Source of the DNA: Mycolicibacterium confluentis
Lineage (GTDB): Bacteria; Actinomycetota; Actinomycetes; Mycobacteriales; Mycobacteriaceae
Assembly (NCBI RefSeq): GCF_010729895.1
Contig: NZ_AP022612.1
Coordinates: 1,302,001-1,366,000 of the forward strand
Length of the DNA stretch: 64,000 nt
Reading direction: 5' to 3'
Part shown: one piece after another, positions 18,567-28,774 of the stretch
Layout of the letters: each line of letters begins with the position of its first letter
Numbering within the stretch: the first letter of the stretch is position 1
The notes under the pieces: generated by a model
Told to the model about the DNA's origin: nothing
The model's input: only the letters and a program-made list of their open reading frames with translations
Databases searched by the model: none
Program-made: the position numbers and the translations under genes

Positions 18567-19202
18567 TTAACTGGTCGGAGGCTCTGGAGCCGAATCGGTA
18601 TCCGTCGGCGGGCCGAGTTCGGCCGCAACTGCGGCGATATCGCTGGTGGCGGGCCCGGGCGGGGCCACGAACGCCGTCGCACGGTAGTACTTCAACTCGC
18701 GGATCGACTCGTGGATGTCGGCCAGGGCGCGGTGCGCGAGGCCTTTTTCGGGCTGGCCGAAGTAGATCCGCGGATACCAGCGCCGGCACAGTTCCTTGAT
18801 CGAACTGACGTCGATCATCCGGTAGTGCAGGTAGTTGTCGAGCGCAGGCATGTCACGTGCGATGAACCCGCGGTCGGTGGCGATCGAGTTGCCGCACAGT
18901 GGTGCGGTCTTGGGCTGCTTGACGTGCTGCTTGATGTAGTCGAGCACCATCTTCTCGGCCGTGGGTACGTCCACCGTCGAGGCCCTGACCTCGTCGGTCA
19001 GACCGGACCGGGCATGCATCTTCTTGACGACGTCGATCATCCCGGCCAGTGCCGCGTCCTCGGCGTGGATCACCACATCGATGCCCTCACCCAGCACATT
19101 GAGTTCGGCGTCGGTGACCAGCACAGCAATCTCGATCAGCCGGTCAGACCCCAGGTCGAGGCCCGTCATCTCACAGTCGATCCACACCAATTCGTCGCGC
19201 AC
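18567..19202 (-). CDS. orn: Oligoribonuclease
   Basis: A 211-residue 3'-to-5' exoribonuclease that degrades 2-5 nt RNA fragments and pGpG. The DEDDh active site is complete: [10 protein letters not shown] (Asp, Glu), SIATDRGF (Asp), and [10 protein letters not shown] (His, Asp). The frame is open to 19391, but the GTG at 19202 gives the conserved start ([14 protein letters not shown]) and a length like the 215-residue M. tuberculosis protein. The C-terminal 30 residues are a Pro/Thr/Asp-rich tail typical of mycobacterial Orn. Confidence 0.95.
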   Translation of the reverse strand: MRDELVWIDCEMTGLDLGSDRLIEIAVLVTDAELNVLGEGIDVVIHAEDAALAGMIDVVKKMHARSGLTDEVRASTVDVPTAEKMVLDYIKQHVKQPKTAPLCGNSIATDRGFIARDMPALDNYLHYRMIDVSSIKELCRRWYPRIYFGQPEKGLAHRALADIHESIRELKYYRATAFVAPPGPATSDIAAVAAELGPPTDTDSAPEPPTS

Positions 19203-19216
19203 AGCGCTTAACAGTA
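19203..19216 (-). promoter_or_regulatory. -10 box implying a leaderless orn transcript
   Basis: On the minus strand TACTGT (19216-19211) fits TAnnnT and lies 8 nt before the GTG. There is no ribosome binding site between them. This spacing would put the transcription start at or next to the start codon. Confidence 0.4.
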
Positions 19217-19345
19217 GGCGTACTTCAGCCTGCTCACGCAGCACCCCACCGCTGCAGGCGACTCCAAGCGGGAGTCGGGCAAGTAAGGTCGTGCATTGCT
19301 GCACCGCGCGCACTGGCAACGAATCTGGGCGAGAGGACCTCGGCT

Positions 19346-20929
19346 GTGAGCACTGAAACCACCGACACGGGATCGGCGATGACCCCCGCACAGCACATCG
19401 CCGCCGGCTACTCGGTGGACGGTCCGGCGCTCGAGTTGGGCTCCGTCGTCGTCGACGGAGAGGTGGACCCCACGTGTCGGGTGCGCATCCCGCTCAAGAC
19501 GGTGAACCGCCACGGACTGGTGGCGGGCGCGACGGGCACCGGCAAGACCAAGTCGCTGCAGGTGCTCGCCGAGCAGTTGTCGGCCGCCGGGGTCCCGGTG
19601 CTCATGGCCGACGTCAAGGGTGATCTGTCCGGGCTGTCGAAACCCGGTGTGTCCAACGACAACACCACGCAGCGCGCCGCCGACACCGCCGACGAGTGGA
19701 CGCCGACGGGCTTCCCGGTGGAGTTCCTGTCGCTGGGCACCGATGGCATCGGCGTCCCGGTGCGCGCGACGATCACCAGCTTCGGACCCATCCTGTTGTC
19801 GAAGGTGTTGGGCCTCAACCAGACTCAGGAGTCCACGCTCGGCCTGATTTTCCACTGGGCCGACCAGAAGGGCCTGCCGCTGCTGGATCTCAAGGACCTG
19901 CGGTCGGTGATCCAATACCTGACCAGTGCCGAGGGCAAGCCGGAACTGAAGGCGCTGGGCGCGGTGTCGAGCACGACGGCCGGGGTGATCCTGCGTGCGT
20001 TGATCAACCTCGAAGCCGAAGGCGCCGACACCTTCTTCGGTGAGCCGGAACTCAACCCCGACGACCTGATGCGCGTCGACGCGCAGGGCCGCGGTGTCAT
20101 CACGCTGCTGGAACTGGGCGCCCAGGCCGCCCGCCCGGTGATGTTCTCGACCTTCCTGATGTGGGTGCTGGCCGACCTGTTCACCTACCTGCCCGAGGTC
20201 GGCGACCTGGACAAGCCCAAGCTGGTGTTCTTCTTCGATGAGGCGCACCTGCTGTTCAACGACGCCTCCAAGGCGTTCCTGGAACAGGTCGAGCAGACCG
20301 TCAAGCTGATCCGCTCCAAGGGCGTCGGGGTGTTCTTCTGCACGCAGCTTCCGACCGACATCCCCAACAACGTGCTGTCTCAGCTCGGCGCCCGGGTGCA
20401 GCACGCGCTGCGCGCCTTCACTCCCGACGACCAGAAGGCACTGTCGAAGACCGTCCGGACCTACCCCAAGACCAAGGTGTACGACCTCGAGTCGGCGCTG
20501 ACGTCGTTGGGTATCGGCGAGGCCGTCGTCACCGTCCTCTCGGAACGGGGCGCCCCGACGCCGGTGGCCTGGACGCGGATGCGCGCGCCGCGGTCACTGA
20601 TGGACACGATCGGCCCGGATGCGATCTCGGCCGCCGCGAAGGCCAGCCCGCTGCAGGCTGAGTACGGCCAGACCATCGACCGCGACTCGGCCTACGAGAG
20701 ATTGGCTGCCGCGTTGGCCCCGCCACCGGCGAAGGACGAACTGCCGCCCGTGCCGACCGGAATCGACATCCCCCCGATGCCCGCACCGGCTGCCCCGCCG
20801 GAACCGGGCTTCCTCGACAAGATGATGGAGAGCCCGGCGTTCAAGAGCGCGATGCGTTCGGCGGGCACGGTGATCGGCCGCGAGATCACCCGCAGCATCT
20901 TCGGCACGGGCCGCCGCCGCAAGCGGTGA
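19346..20929 (+). CDS. HerA/DUF853-type ATPase
   Basis: 527 residues with a Walker A ([10 protein letters not shown], near residue 60) and Walker B ([12 protein letters not shown], near 298), followed by a sensor-like FFCTQLPTD. This matches the DUF853 helicase-HerA-like family (equivalent to Rv2510c). The C-terminus has a Pro-rich linker and an Arg/Lys-rich end. A GTG start follows a GAGAGGA site. HerA-like ATPases are DNA or protein translocases, but no nuclease partner such as NurA is present nearby, so the role here is open. Confidence 0.85.
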   Translation: MSTETTDTGSAMTPAQHIAAGYSVDGPALELGSVVVDGEVDPTCRVRIPLKTVNRHGLVAGATGTGKTKSLQVLAEQLSAAGVPVLMADVKGDLSGLSKPGVSNDNTTQRAADTADEWTPTGFPVEFLSLGTDGIGVPVRATITSFGPILLSKVLGLNQTQESTLGLIFHWADQKGLPLLDLKDLRSVIQYLTSAEGKPELKALGAVSSTTAGVILRALINLEAEGADTFFGEPELNPDDLMRVDAQGRGVITLLELGAQAARPVMFSTFLMWVLADLFTYLPEVGDLDKPKLVFFFDEAHLLFNDASKAFLEQVEQTVKLIRSKGVGVFFCTQLPTDIPNNVLSQLGARVQHALRAFTPDDQKALSKTVRTYPKTKVYDLESALTSLGIGEAVVTVLSERGAPTPVAWTRMRAPRSLMDTIGPDAISAAAKASPLQAEYGQTIDRDSAYERLAAALAPPPAKDELPPVPTGIDIPPMPAPAAPPEPGFLDKMMESPAFKSAMRSAGTVIGREITRSIFGTGRRRKR

Positions 20930-20950
20930 GACCGGGCCGCAAGCGGTGAC

Positions 20951-20993
20951 TTCGGCGCGGTTTCCGGCGCTGTGCGCCTGGAAACGCGCCGAA
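20951..20993. terminator. Bidirectional terminator/palindrome
   Basis: A large imperfect palindrome: TTCGGCGCG (20951-20959) with CGCGCCGAA (20985-20993), inner TTTCC/GGAAA with offset bulges, and GGCGC/GCGCC around a TGT loop. It lies between the convergent ATPase and cmrA genes. Confidence 0.65.
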
Positions 20994-20998
20994 ATCGC

Positions 20999-21805
20999 TC
21001 AGTCGCCGCCGAGCTTCTTGTAGACCGCGCCGACGATCGGGGCGACGATGGCCCGCGGGGCGTACCCGCTGGCCACCGACATGGCCTTGGACGTCAGACC
21101 GGGGACGACGCGCATCCGGTTGTGCTCGAGCGCGTCGAGCGACACCCGGGCGGTGTATTCGGTGTTGATCCACAGGAAGTCCGGGATCAGCTTCTCCACC
21201 AGGGAACGTTCGGTGGCGTCGGGCAACTCGGTGCGCACGGGCCCGGGCGCCAGCAGCGTCACATGGACGCCGGCGCTCTTGACCTCGCCGCGCAGTGACT
21301 CGCTGAACGTGTTGGCGAAGGCCTTGCTGGCGGCGTAGGTCGCGTTGTTCGGAATCGGCGAGTTGCCTGCCGCGGACCCGGAGATCAGGATGCCGCCCGC
21401 GCCGCGTGCGATCATTCCGGGCAGCACCGCAAGTGTAAGGTCATGCACCGCAATGGCGTTCAGTTGAACCTGGGCCTTCTCGACGGCCGGATCCAGCTTG
21501 GCGACGGGTCCGAAGGTGGCCGTACCTGCGTTGTTGCACAGGATCGAGATGGGCCGGCTGGCCAGTTCTTCGGACAGCGCATCGCGGCCGGCGACGTCGG
21601 TCAGGTCGACGGCACGCACCTCGACGGTGACGCCGTAACGCTCGGTGAGCCGCTCGGCCAGGCCGGTCAGCACGTCACCGCGCCGGGCCGTCACGATCAG
21701 GCTGTGGCCGCGGGCGGCGAGTTCGGTGGCCAGGGCCTCGCCGATGCCCTGCGACGCGCCCGTGACGACCGCGCGAGCATCCGGACTGGGTGGGGGTACA
21801 GGCAT
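20999..21805 (-). CDS. cmrA: Mycolate reductase (short-chain dehydrogenase)
   Basis: 268 residues, the same length as M. tuberculosis Rv2509. That enzyme is known as the mycolate reductase that reduces the 3-oxo group of freshly condensed mycolates to the mature hydroxy acid. Sequence motifs are those of an NADPH-dependent SDR: VTGASQGIGEALA near residue 14-26, NNAGTATFG near 92, catalytic Ser and YAASKAFANTF (Tyr/Lys) near 155-160. It is divergent from an MFS gene with only 42 bases between the start codons. Confidence 0.9.
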   Translation of the reverse strand: MPVPPPSPDARAVVTGASQGIGEALATELAARGHSLIVTARRGDVLTGLAERLTERYGVTVEVRAVDLTDVAGRDALSEELASRPISILCNNAGTATFGPVAKLDPAVEKAQVQLNAIAVHDLTLAVLPGMIARGAGGILISGSAAGNSPIPNNATYAASKAFANTFSESLRGEVKSAGVHVTLLAPGPVRTELPDATERSLVEKLIPDFLWINTEYTARVSLDALEHNRMRVVPGLTSKAMSVASGYAPRAIVAPIVGAVYKKLGGD

Positions 21806-21847
21806 GCGGCAATCGTAGACAAGGCCGCACTGGATAGAGTGCCGGGC
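21806..21847. promoter_or_regulatory. Compact divergent promoter region, both sides leaderless
   Basis: In 42 bases, TACGAT on the minus strand (21817-21812) lies 6 nt before the cmrA ATG, and TAGAGT on the plus strand (21834-21839) lies 8 nt before the MFS ATG. The -35 region of each would overlap the other promoter, so the two may compete for polymerase. Confidence 0.45.
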
Positions 21848-23164
21848 ATGACTGAGGCGCCGACCGGCGTACGCAGATCTCGTATCGCCGCCTGGGCGCT
21901 GTGGGACTGCGGTTTCGTGGGCCTCAACGCGATCGTCGTGACGTTCGTGTTCTCCGTCTACCTCACAGAGTCTGTGGGGGAGGGCATGCCGGGCGGGGCA
22001 TCGCCGACGAGCTGGCTGGGCCGCGCCCTGACCATCGCGGGGTTGACCGTCGCCACCCTGGCCCCCGTGATCGGGGTGTGGGTGCAGGCTCCGCAACGGC
22101 GGCGCCGCGCGCTGACCATCCTGACGGGTCTGGCGGTCGTGTTGACCGCGGCCATGAGCCTGATCCGCGACGACCCCCGCTATCTGTTCGCGGGCCTGGC
22201 GCTGCTGGCCGCCACGGCCGCGTGTGGAGATCTGGCCGGGGTGCCGTACAACGCGATGCTGCGGCAGTTGGCGACTCCCGCGACGTCGGGTCGGATCTCC
22301 GGATTGGGTTCGGGCGCAGGGTTTCTCGGCAGCGTCCTGTTGCTGTTGCTGGTCTACGTAGGCTTCATCATGGGGGACGGACCGCAGCGCGGCCTTCTGG
22401 GGATCCCCGCCGACGACGGACTCAACATCCGCCTGGTGATGGTGGTCGCGGCGGTGTGGTTCGCGTTGTTCGCGCTGCCGTTGCTGTTCACCGCGCACCA
22501 CCTCACCCCACTCGACGCGGCCCCGCACGTCCCGGTGAGCATGCTCGGGGCCTACCGGCGGGTGTGGGCCGACCTGGTCGCGGAATGGCGACGTGACCGC
22601 AACCTGGTGTACTACCTCGCCGCCAGCGCGATCTTCCGCGACGGACTGACCGGGGTGTTCACGTTCGGCGCGGTGCTCGGGGTGTCGGTGTACGGCATCT
22701 CGCAGGCCGACGTGCTGATGTTCGGTGTCGTGGCCTGCATCGTGGCGGGGTTCGGCGCGGTGGTCGGCGGACTCGTCGATGACCGAATCGGGTCCAAGCC
22801 CGTCATCGTGGGGTCGCTGACCGTCATGATCGCCGTCGGACTGACGCTGCTCTCAGCGTCGGGACCCACCGCATTCTGGCTCTGCGGGTTGGCGCTGTGC
22901 CTGTTCCTGGGCCCCACGCAGGCCTCGGCGCGGACGCTGCTGCTGCGCCTGACGACCGACGGTCGAGAGGGCGTCGCGTTCGGCCTCTACACGATGACCG
23001 GAAGGGCGGTCTCATTCCTGGCGCCCTGGCTGTTCTTCCTGTTCGTCGACGTGTTCAACGCCGATCGTGCCGGCCTGGGCGGAATCCTGGTGGTACTGGT
23101 CGTGGGCCTGGGCGCGATGCTGGTGGTACGGGCGCCGCACCAACGGCACGGAGTCGAGAACTAG
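21848..23164 (+). CDS. MFS transporter, UMF1-like
   Basis: 438 residues with about 12 hydrophobic segments, starting with AAWALWDCGFVGLNAIVVTFVFSVY and a central loop rich in charged residues. The WDxG-type start after a short cytoplasmic head resembles UMF1/autophagy-protein-22-like MFS members; the M. tuberculosis equivalent is Rv2508c. The frame is open from 21443, but ATG 21848 is the start consistent with the membrane topology. Substrate unknown. Its stop overlaps the stop of the next, convergent gene. Confidence 0.82.
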   Translation: MTEAPTGVRRSRIAAWALWDCGFVGLNAIVVTFVFSVYLTESVGEGMPGGASPTSWLGRALTIAGLTVATLAPVIGVWVQAPQRRRRALTILTGLAVVLTAAMSLIRDDPRYLFAGLALLAATAACGDLAGVPYNAMLRQLATPATSGRISGLGSGAGFLGSVLLLLLVYVGFIMGDGPQRGLLGIPADDGLNIRLVMVVAAVWFALFALPLLFTAHHLTPLDAAPHVPVSMLGAYRRVWADLVAEWRRDRNLVYYLAASAIFRDGLTGVFTFGAVLGVSVYGISQADVLMFGVVACIVAGFGAVVGGLVDDRIGSKPVIVGSLTVMIAVGLTLLSASGPTAFWLCGLALCLFLGPTQASARTLLLRLTTDGREGVAFGLYTMTGRAVSFLAPWLFFLFVDVFNADRAGLGGILVVLVVGLGAMLVVRAPHQRHGVEN

Positions 23165-23919
23165 CCTGCCGCAGCGCAGATCGTCAGGCCCGAACTCGTG
23201 CGCTCCCGGACCGATTGGCCATCCACCGTCACGGTGCACGTGACGTCGCGGCCGACGTTGAGGATCGTGACACTGGCCGCGGTCGACGCGGGCGGGGACA
23301 ACGTCACCTCCTTGGTCCACGGCAGGACGACGTTGAACTCCATCTGCAGAATTCCGCCGGAGTCGACGTAGGTGATGCTGATCGCACGTCCCTCGCCGGT
23401 CACGCTGTAGACCACGGTCTGCGTCGGCCCCGACTCGGTGGTGGTCGGCGACTCCGTCGGCACCCTGGGCACAGGAGGAGGAACCGAGGTCGCTGTGCGG
23501 GGCGGGGTCCGCGTCGTGGTGGTCGGCGCTGAACCGGTCGGCTGCGGCATGGTCGGCAGGGGAGTCACCGCGGAGTCCTGCTTGGAGGCTCCGTTCGCGA
23601 TCACGAGGGCCACCACGAGGCCGATCACCAGCAGCACCGCGGCGCCCGCGAGCAACCACAACCAGCGTGGCGACCGCGGCGGTTCGGGCGGCAACTCGGA
23701 TTGGTCCTGGCCGGGGGCCTGGTACTGGGTCTGGGTCCAGTGCGGTGGCAGTTGGCGGGTTGCGTCCTGCCCGGGCGGCGGGGTGTAGCTGGGGTAACTG
23801 AACTGCCCGGCGTATGCGGGATCGGGATTCCCGGTGTTCCGGTCTCCCAGGGGTTCCGTTGGTGGCGACCACCCCGACCATCTCGGATCGGGACCCTGGG
23901 GCCACTGGGGATCGCTCAT
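23161..23919 (-). CDS. MmpS-like single-pass membrane protein
   Basis: 252 residues: a Pro/Gln-rich cytoplasmic head, one membrane segment near 90-110 (WLWLLAGAAVLLVIGLVVALVI), a Thr/Pro-rich spacer, and a C-terminal extracytoplasmic beta domain (YSVTGEGRAISITYVDSGG) like that of MmpS proteins. ATG 23919 is preferred because GAGGTGG lies just upstream. It is positionally equivalent to Rv2507. No mmpL gene is nearby. Its stop codon overlaps that of the MFS gene by three bases. Confidence 0.75.
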   Translation of the reverse strand: MSDPQWPQGPDPRWSGWSPPTEPLGDRNTGNPDPAYAGQFSYPSYTPPPGQDATRQLPPHWTQTQYQAPGQDQSELPPEPPRSPRWLWLLAGAAVLLVIGLVVALVIANGASKQDSAVTPLPTMPQPTGSAPTTTTRTPPRTATSVPPPVPRVPTESPTTTESGPTQTVVYSVTGEGRAISITYVDSGGILQMEFNVVLPWTKEVTLSPPASTAASVTILNVGRDVTCTVTVDGQSVRERTSSGLTICAAAG

Positions 23920-23980
23920 GACCACCTCATGACTTGCAGGCTACCTGCGGATCGGAGACTGCCGGTCGGCAAGGCGCAAT

Positions 23981-24008
23981 TATCCTATGTGACAAAGCAC
24001 AAAGGATA
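23981..24008 (+). promoter_or_regulatory. Long inverted repeat, candidate operator
   Basis: TATCCTATGTG (23981-23991) faces CACAAAGGATA (23998-24008), an 11-bp inverted repeat with one mismatch and a 6-base spacer. It is about 80 bases upstream of the S9 peptidase start and markedly A+T rich. The core TGTG/CACA spacing is too short for CRP. The regulator is unknown. Confidence 0.5.
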
Positions 24009-24089
24009 TTGAGTGGTGTGCTCGCGGCTGCCTGCGACGCGCCCATCGTAGGTAGCCTGCGAAAGGCCGGACGGCGAGGAGGACTGACT

Positions 24090-25973
24090 GTGGGATCGCA
24101 GGTGCGCCATGTGCGCGCGATCTACGGTCCGTCGTTGTCCCCTGACGCCACGGCGTTCGCCCACATCGTCGACGACGGCGGTTACCCGCGGGCCGTGCAA
24201 CGCTTCCTGCGGGGCTGGCGCGCATCGTCGTCCCGCGACGTCGAACTTCCGGTGGAGGGCCCGGTCACGCGCGTCATGCACTCCGCCGACGGCCACTGGC
24301 TGGCCTGCGAGGTGGCCCCCGAGGGTGGTTCGCGCACGCAGATCTGGGTGGTCACCACCGATCCCGACGATCGCGCCGCGCGACGGATCGACGCGTTGGG
24401 CTCGCAGGACCCGCACACCACCGACGGCACTGCGGAACTCATCGGCTGGGACGGCACCACGGTCGCGGCGATCCTCACCGGCGACGACGGTGTCGGACAG
24501 TCCTGTCTGATCGACCCGGCCACCGGCGATCGGGTGGTGCTGGACCGCCGTTCGGCCGGGCGGCTCGTGGACTCCTGGGCCGGTGCGGCCCTGATCAGAG
24601 TCGGGCCGAGGGGATATCGGGAACTGCTGATGCTGCACGGGCTCACCGAGATCGCGCTGCTGCCCTACGATCCCGGCTCCACCACCGATGCCGGCGTGAT
24701 CCTCGACGACCACCATCCGCGACGCCTGAGATATGGGCCGGACGGCGAATCCACCAAGCTCTACCACCCGGCCAAGGAGTACGGGTCCGACAGCACAGCG
24801 GGTTTCGTGCGCGCACTGATCCGCAGCGACAACGGCACCGACCACGCCAGGCTGCTCGAGGTCACTGTGACCGAGGACGGGGTCACCTATCAGGTGGTGG
24901 CTGAGCGCGAGGGGGTCGAGTTGGACGAGTTCGTCATCAGTGACGACCTGTCCACCGTGGCCATGCTGTGGAACATCCACGGCTGCAGTGAATTGCAGGT
25001 CATGCAGTACGCCGATCGTACGATGAGCCGGATGATCCCGCTGCCGGGCCTGGTGGCCAGTGAGCTGTCGATCAGCGCCGGCGGTTCGATGGTGGCGGTG
25101 ACGGTCGAAAGCCCTTCGCAGCCACGCACTGTCGAGCTCGTGGACACCCGGTCCTGGGAGTGGGAGCCCGTCGACCGGGTGCCGATGTCGGGTCCGCTGG
25201 CCGAGCAGCCGATCCTGGAGACCGTGACCGCCCGCGACGGTCTGACCCTGACGGGGTGGCTGTACGCGCCACCGGCGGGGGCACCGGACCGTGGAACCCT
25301 GATCTATCTGCACGGCGGTCCCGAGGGCCAGTCGCGGCCCGGGTACAGCGAGGTCTTCCCGCTGCTGCTGGACGCAGGAATCACGGTCTTCGCGCCCAAC
25401 GTGCGCGGATCGGGCGGCTTCGGACGGACCTTCATGCACGCCGACGATCGCGACAAACGGTTCGCGGCCATCGACGACGTCGCTGACTGCGTGCAGCACC
25501 TGATCGCTCGCGGACACGCCCACCGCGACCGGGTGGCGTGTGCCGGGTGGTCCTATGGGGGCTATCTGACGCTGGCCGCCTTGACCTTCCACCCCGATCT
25601 GTTTGCCGCCGGAGTCAGCGTGTGTGGCATGAGCGACCTCAACAGCTTCTATCACAACACCGAAGCCTGGATCGCGGCGGCGGCCCAGCCGAAGTACGGG
25701 CACCCCGTCAGTGACCGCGCTCTGCTCGAGGAATTGTCGCCGCTGCAACGGGTCGACGCGCTCACCGCGCCACTGCTGCTCGTGCACGGGGGGCATGACA
25801 CCAACGTCCCGGTCAGTGAGTCCGAGCAGATGTATGCCGCGTGCAGGGATCGCGGGCTCAACGTGAGCTATCTGGTGTTCGACGACGACGGTCATGAGAT
25901 CGCGAAACGAGAGAACCGCGTTCGGCTTGCCGAGGCCATTCGGGACTGGGTGGGAACAGCGTTTTCGCGCTGA
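24090..25973 (+). CDS. S9 family prolyl oligopeptidase-like serine peptidase
   Basis: 627 residues. The first 360 form a beta-propeller-like region, and the C-terminal third is an alpha/beta hydrolase with the catalytic Ser in GWSYGGY, Asp in HGGHDTNVP and His in DDDGHEI. The oxyanion motif YLHGGPEGQSRPG precedes them. This is the layout of the S9C acylaminoacyl/prolyl oligopeptidase group. The frame opens earlier at 23934, but GTG 24090 has a textbook AGGAGG 7 nt before it. No signal peptide is seen, so it is probably cytoplasmic. Physiological substrate unknown. Confidence 0.88.
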   Translation: MGSQVRHVRAIYGPSLSPDATAFAHIVDDGGYPRAVQRFLRGWRASSSRDVELPVEGPVTRVMHSADGHWLACEVAPEGGSRTQIWVVTTDPDDRAARRIDALGSQDPHTTDGTAELIGWDGTTVAAILTGDDGVGQSCLIDPATGDRVVLDRRSAGRLVDSWAGAALIRVGPRGYRELLMLHGLTEIALLPYDPGSTTDAGVILDDHHPRRLRYGPDGESTKLYHPAKEYGSDSTAGFVRALIRSDNGTDHARLLEVTVTEDGVTYQVVAEREGVELDEFVISDDLSTVAMLWNIHGCSELQVMQYADRTMSRMIPLPGLVASELSISAGGSMVAVTVESPSQPRTVELVDTRSWEWEPVDRVPMSGPLAEQPILETVTARDGLTLTGWLYAPPAGAPDRGTLIYLHGGPEGQSRPGYSEVFPLLLDAGITVFAPNVRGSGGFGRTFMHADDRDKRFAAIDDVADCVQHLIARGHAHRDRVACAGWSYGGYLTLAALTFHPDLFAAGVSVCGMSDLNSFYHNTEAWIAAAAQPKYGHPVSDRALLEELSPLQRVDALTAPLLLVHGGHDTNVPVSESEQMYAACRDRGLNVSYLVFDDDGHEIAKRENRVRLAEAIRDWVGTAFSR

Positions 25974-26020
25974 ACACGGACAACTTTGCATGCGTCAGCA
26001 AATGATGACGAAAATGTGAT

Positions 26021-26045
26021 GTTTGGGAAACTTTCGGTCGGGTAA
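26021..26045 (+). promoter_or_regulatory. SigF-type promoter
   Basis: GTTT (26021-26024), 15 bases, then GGGTAA (26040-26045). This matches the mycobacterial SigF consensus GTTT-N15-17-GGGTA. It lies 42 bases upstream of the first of two small membrane-protein genes. Confidence 0.65.
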
Positions 26046-26087
26046 ACCTCTGTCCGCCAGACGGTGCGGAGCGAATGGAGGGCATAC

Positions 26088-26288
26088 ATGCGACTTATCA
26101 CCGTGATCGCTGTTGTTTGGCTGTTGGTCGGAGTCTTCGCCACGTTCCAGCGGGGCTATTTCGAGGACTCCGAAACCAACTGCGCCACTGCGGGAACGAT
26201 CGCGCTCACGGTTGTCGCCGGTCCGCTGAACTACGCCGGTGTCAACCCGAAAGTCGAGGACTGCAGACTGCCGCAACCCAGCCAATAG
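26088..26288 (+). CDS. Small membrane protein (66 aa)
   Basis: One N-terminal hydrophobic helix (LITVIAVVWLLVGVFA), then a short domain with two cysteines (ETNCATAGT and VEDCRLP) and a second hydrophobic patch (IALTVVAGPLNYAG). GGAGGG lies 5 nt before the ATG. The gene is less G+C rich than its neighbours. It sits behind the SigF-type promoter, so it is probably a stress or stationary-phase protein. Function unknown. Confidence 0.75.
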   Translation: MRLITVIAVVWLLVGVFATFQRGYFEDSETNCATAGTIALTVVAGPLNYAGVNPKVEDCRLPQPSQ

Positions 26289-26342
26289 TCAAGAGTTTCA
26301 AGCACATTCGTTCGTGGGAAAACAACTGAAAGGGAGTTCGTC

Positions 26343-26498
26343 ATGATTGTCCTCGGAGCAATTCTGCTCATCCTTGGATTCGTTCTGCACATCAACATCC
26401 TGTGGACCATCGGCATCATTCTGCTGGTCATCGGCGCGGTGCTGTGGATCCTGGGTTCCGTGGGCCGTCCGGTCGGCGGACGCAAGTACTGGTATTAA
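26343..26498 (+). CDS. Miniature membrane protein (51 aa), DUF6131-like
   Basis: Two hydrophobic helices (IVLGAILLILGFVL and ILWTIGIILLVIGAVLWIL) are followed by GRPVGGRKYWY. This pattern recurs in many actinobacterial proteins of about 50 residues. AAGGGAG lies 7 nt before the ATG. It is probably cotranscribed with the 66-residue gene 54 bases upstream under the same SigF-type promoter. Its stop overlaps the stop of the convergent TetR gene. Function unknown. Confidence 0.75.
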   Translation: MIVLGAILLILGFVLHINILWTIGIILLVIGAVLWILGSVGRPVGGRKYWY

Positions 26499-27124
26499 CT
26501 CTCGGCTGAACGCAGCGCGGCGAGTGTCATCGCCCGCAGCACAGACCGCGAGCGCAAGCCGGCCGGTGTTCCACCGGCCGGCTTTGTGCTGTACGGGGTG
26601 GAGTTCATCAGGCCGAACGCGGCGTGGGCCATGAGTCGCGCGTCGGACTCGTCGCGCTTGGGGTCGAGGCGGCGCAGCACGCGGACCCAGATCTCGACGT
26701 ACTGCCGCTGACTGCGCCGCACTTGCCGCAGGGCGGGTGCGGGCAGATGGCTCAGGTCGCGGTCCTGGATCCGGATCAGGCCCGGCTCGCCGAGAGTGAA
26801 GTCGAGATGGAAGTCGATGAGCGCGTAGAGCGCGGCGACGGGATCGTCCCCGGCGTCGTCGACGACGGCCCGTCCGCCGACCAGGAGTCGCGTGCTGACC
26901 TCGTCGAGGAGTTCGACCAGCAGCGCTTCCTTGTTGGGGAAGTGGCGGTAGATCGCGGGCCCGCTGACATCGGCCGCCGCACCGATGTCCTCAAGGCGCA
27001 CGGCCAGGAATCCACGTTCGGCGAACTGGCGTTCGGCGGCAGCCAGAAGCTGAGAACGCCGATCCGACTTCTGTCGGGAACGGCGGCTGACCGTCGGATG
27101 GTTCTCGTCGGTGGCGGCAGGCAT
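26495..27124 (-). CDS. TetR family regulator of branched-chain acyl-CoA catabolism
   Basis: 209 residues with an N-terminal TetR helix-turn-helix (RLEDIGAAADVSGPAIYRHFPNKEALL, about 43-70) and a ligand-binding C-terminal domain. It is the counterpart of Rv2506. It is divergent from accD1, with an extended inverted repeat filling the 92-base gap, so it most likely represses itself and the downstream leucine-degradation operon. The inducer is probably an acyl-CoA intermediate, which is an inference from context. Confidence 0.88.
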   Translation of the reverse strand: MPAATDENHPTVSRRSRQKSDRRSQLLAAAERQFAERGFLAVRLEDIGAAADVSGPAIYRHFPNKEALLVELLDEVSTRLLVGGRAVVDDAGDDPVAALYALIDFHLDFTLGEPGLIRIQDRDLSHLPAPALRQVRRSQRQYVEIWVRVLRRLDPKRDESDARLMAHAAFGLMNSTPYSTKPAGGTPAGLRSRSVLRAMTLAALRSAES

Positions 27125-27158
27125 CAGGCCTCGCTATCGAAGAAGTCTGGACACTTCG

Positions 27159-27199
27159 GTTAATGATGACTAACATACCATGAGTTAGTCGTCATTAAC
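27159..27199. promoter_or_regulatory. Extended nested operator between TetR and accD1
   Basis: GTTAATGATGACTAAC (27159-27174) faces GTTAGTCGTCATTAAC (27184-27199): 16-bp arms with one mismatch and a 9-base spacer. Each arm also begins with GTTA and ends with TAAC, so it may hold two regulator dimers. It ends 17 bases before the accD1 ATG. Confidence 0.65.
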
Positions 27200-27207
27200 T
27201 GATTTGA

Positions 27208-28767
<1,560 letters not shown>

Positions 28768-28774
28768 GGAATTG

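Noticed and set aside
23987..24002. CRP site in the S9 peptidase operator
   Set aside because: TGTG and CACA are two bases too close for a CRP site and the symmetry extends well beyond them, pointing to a different regulator.
26295..26325. Second SigF promoter between the two mini membrane genes
   Set aside because: GTTT is followed after 17 bases by GGGAAA, which departs from GGGTA; too weak to call.
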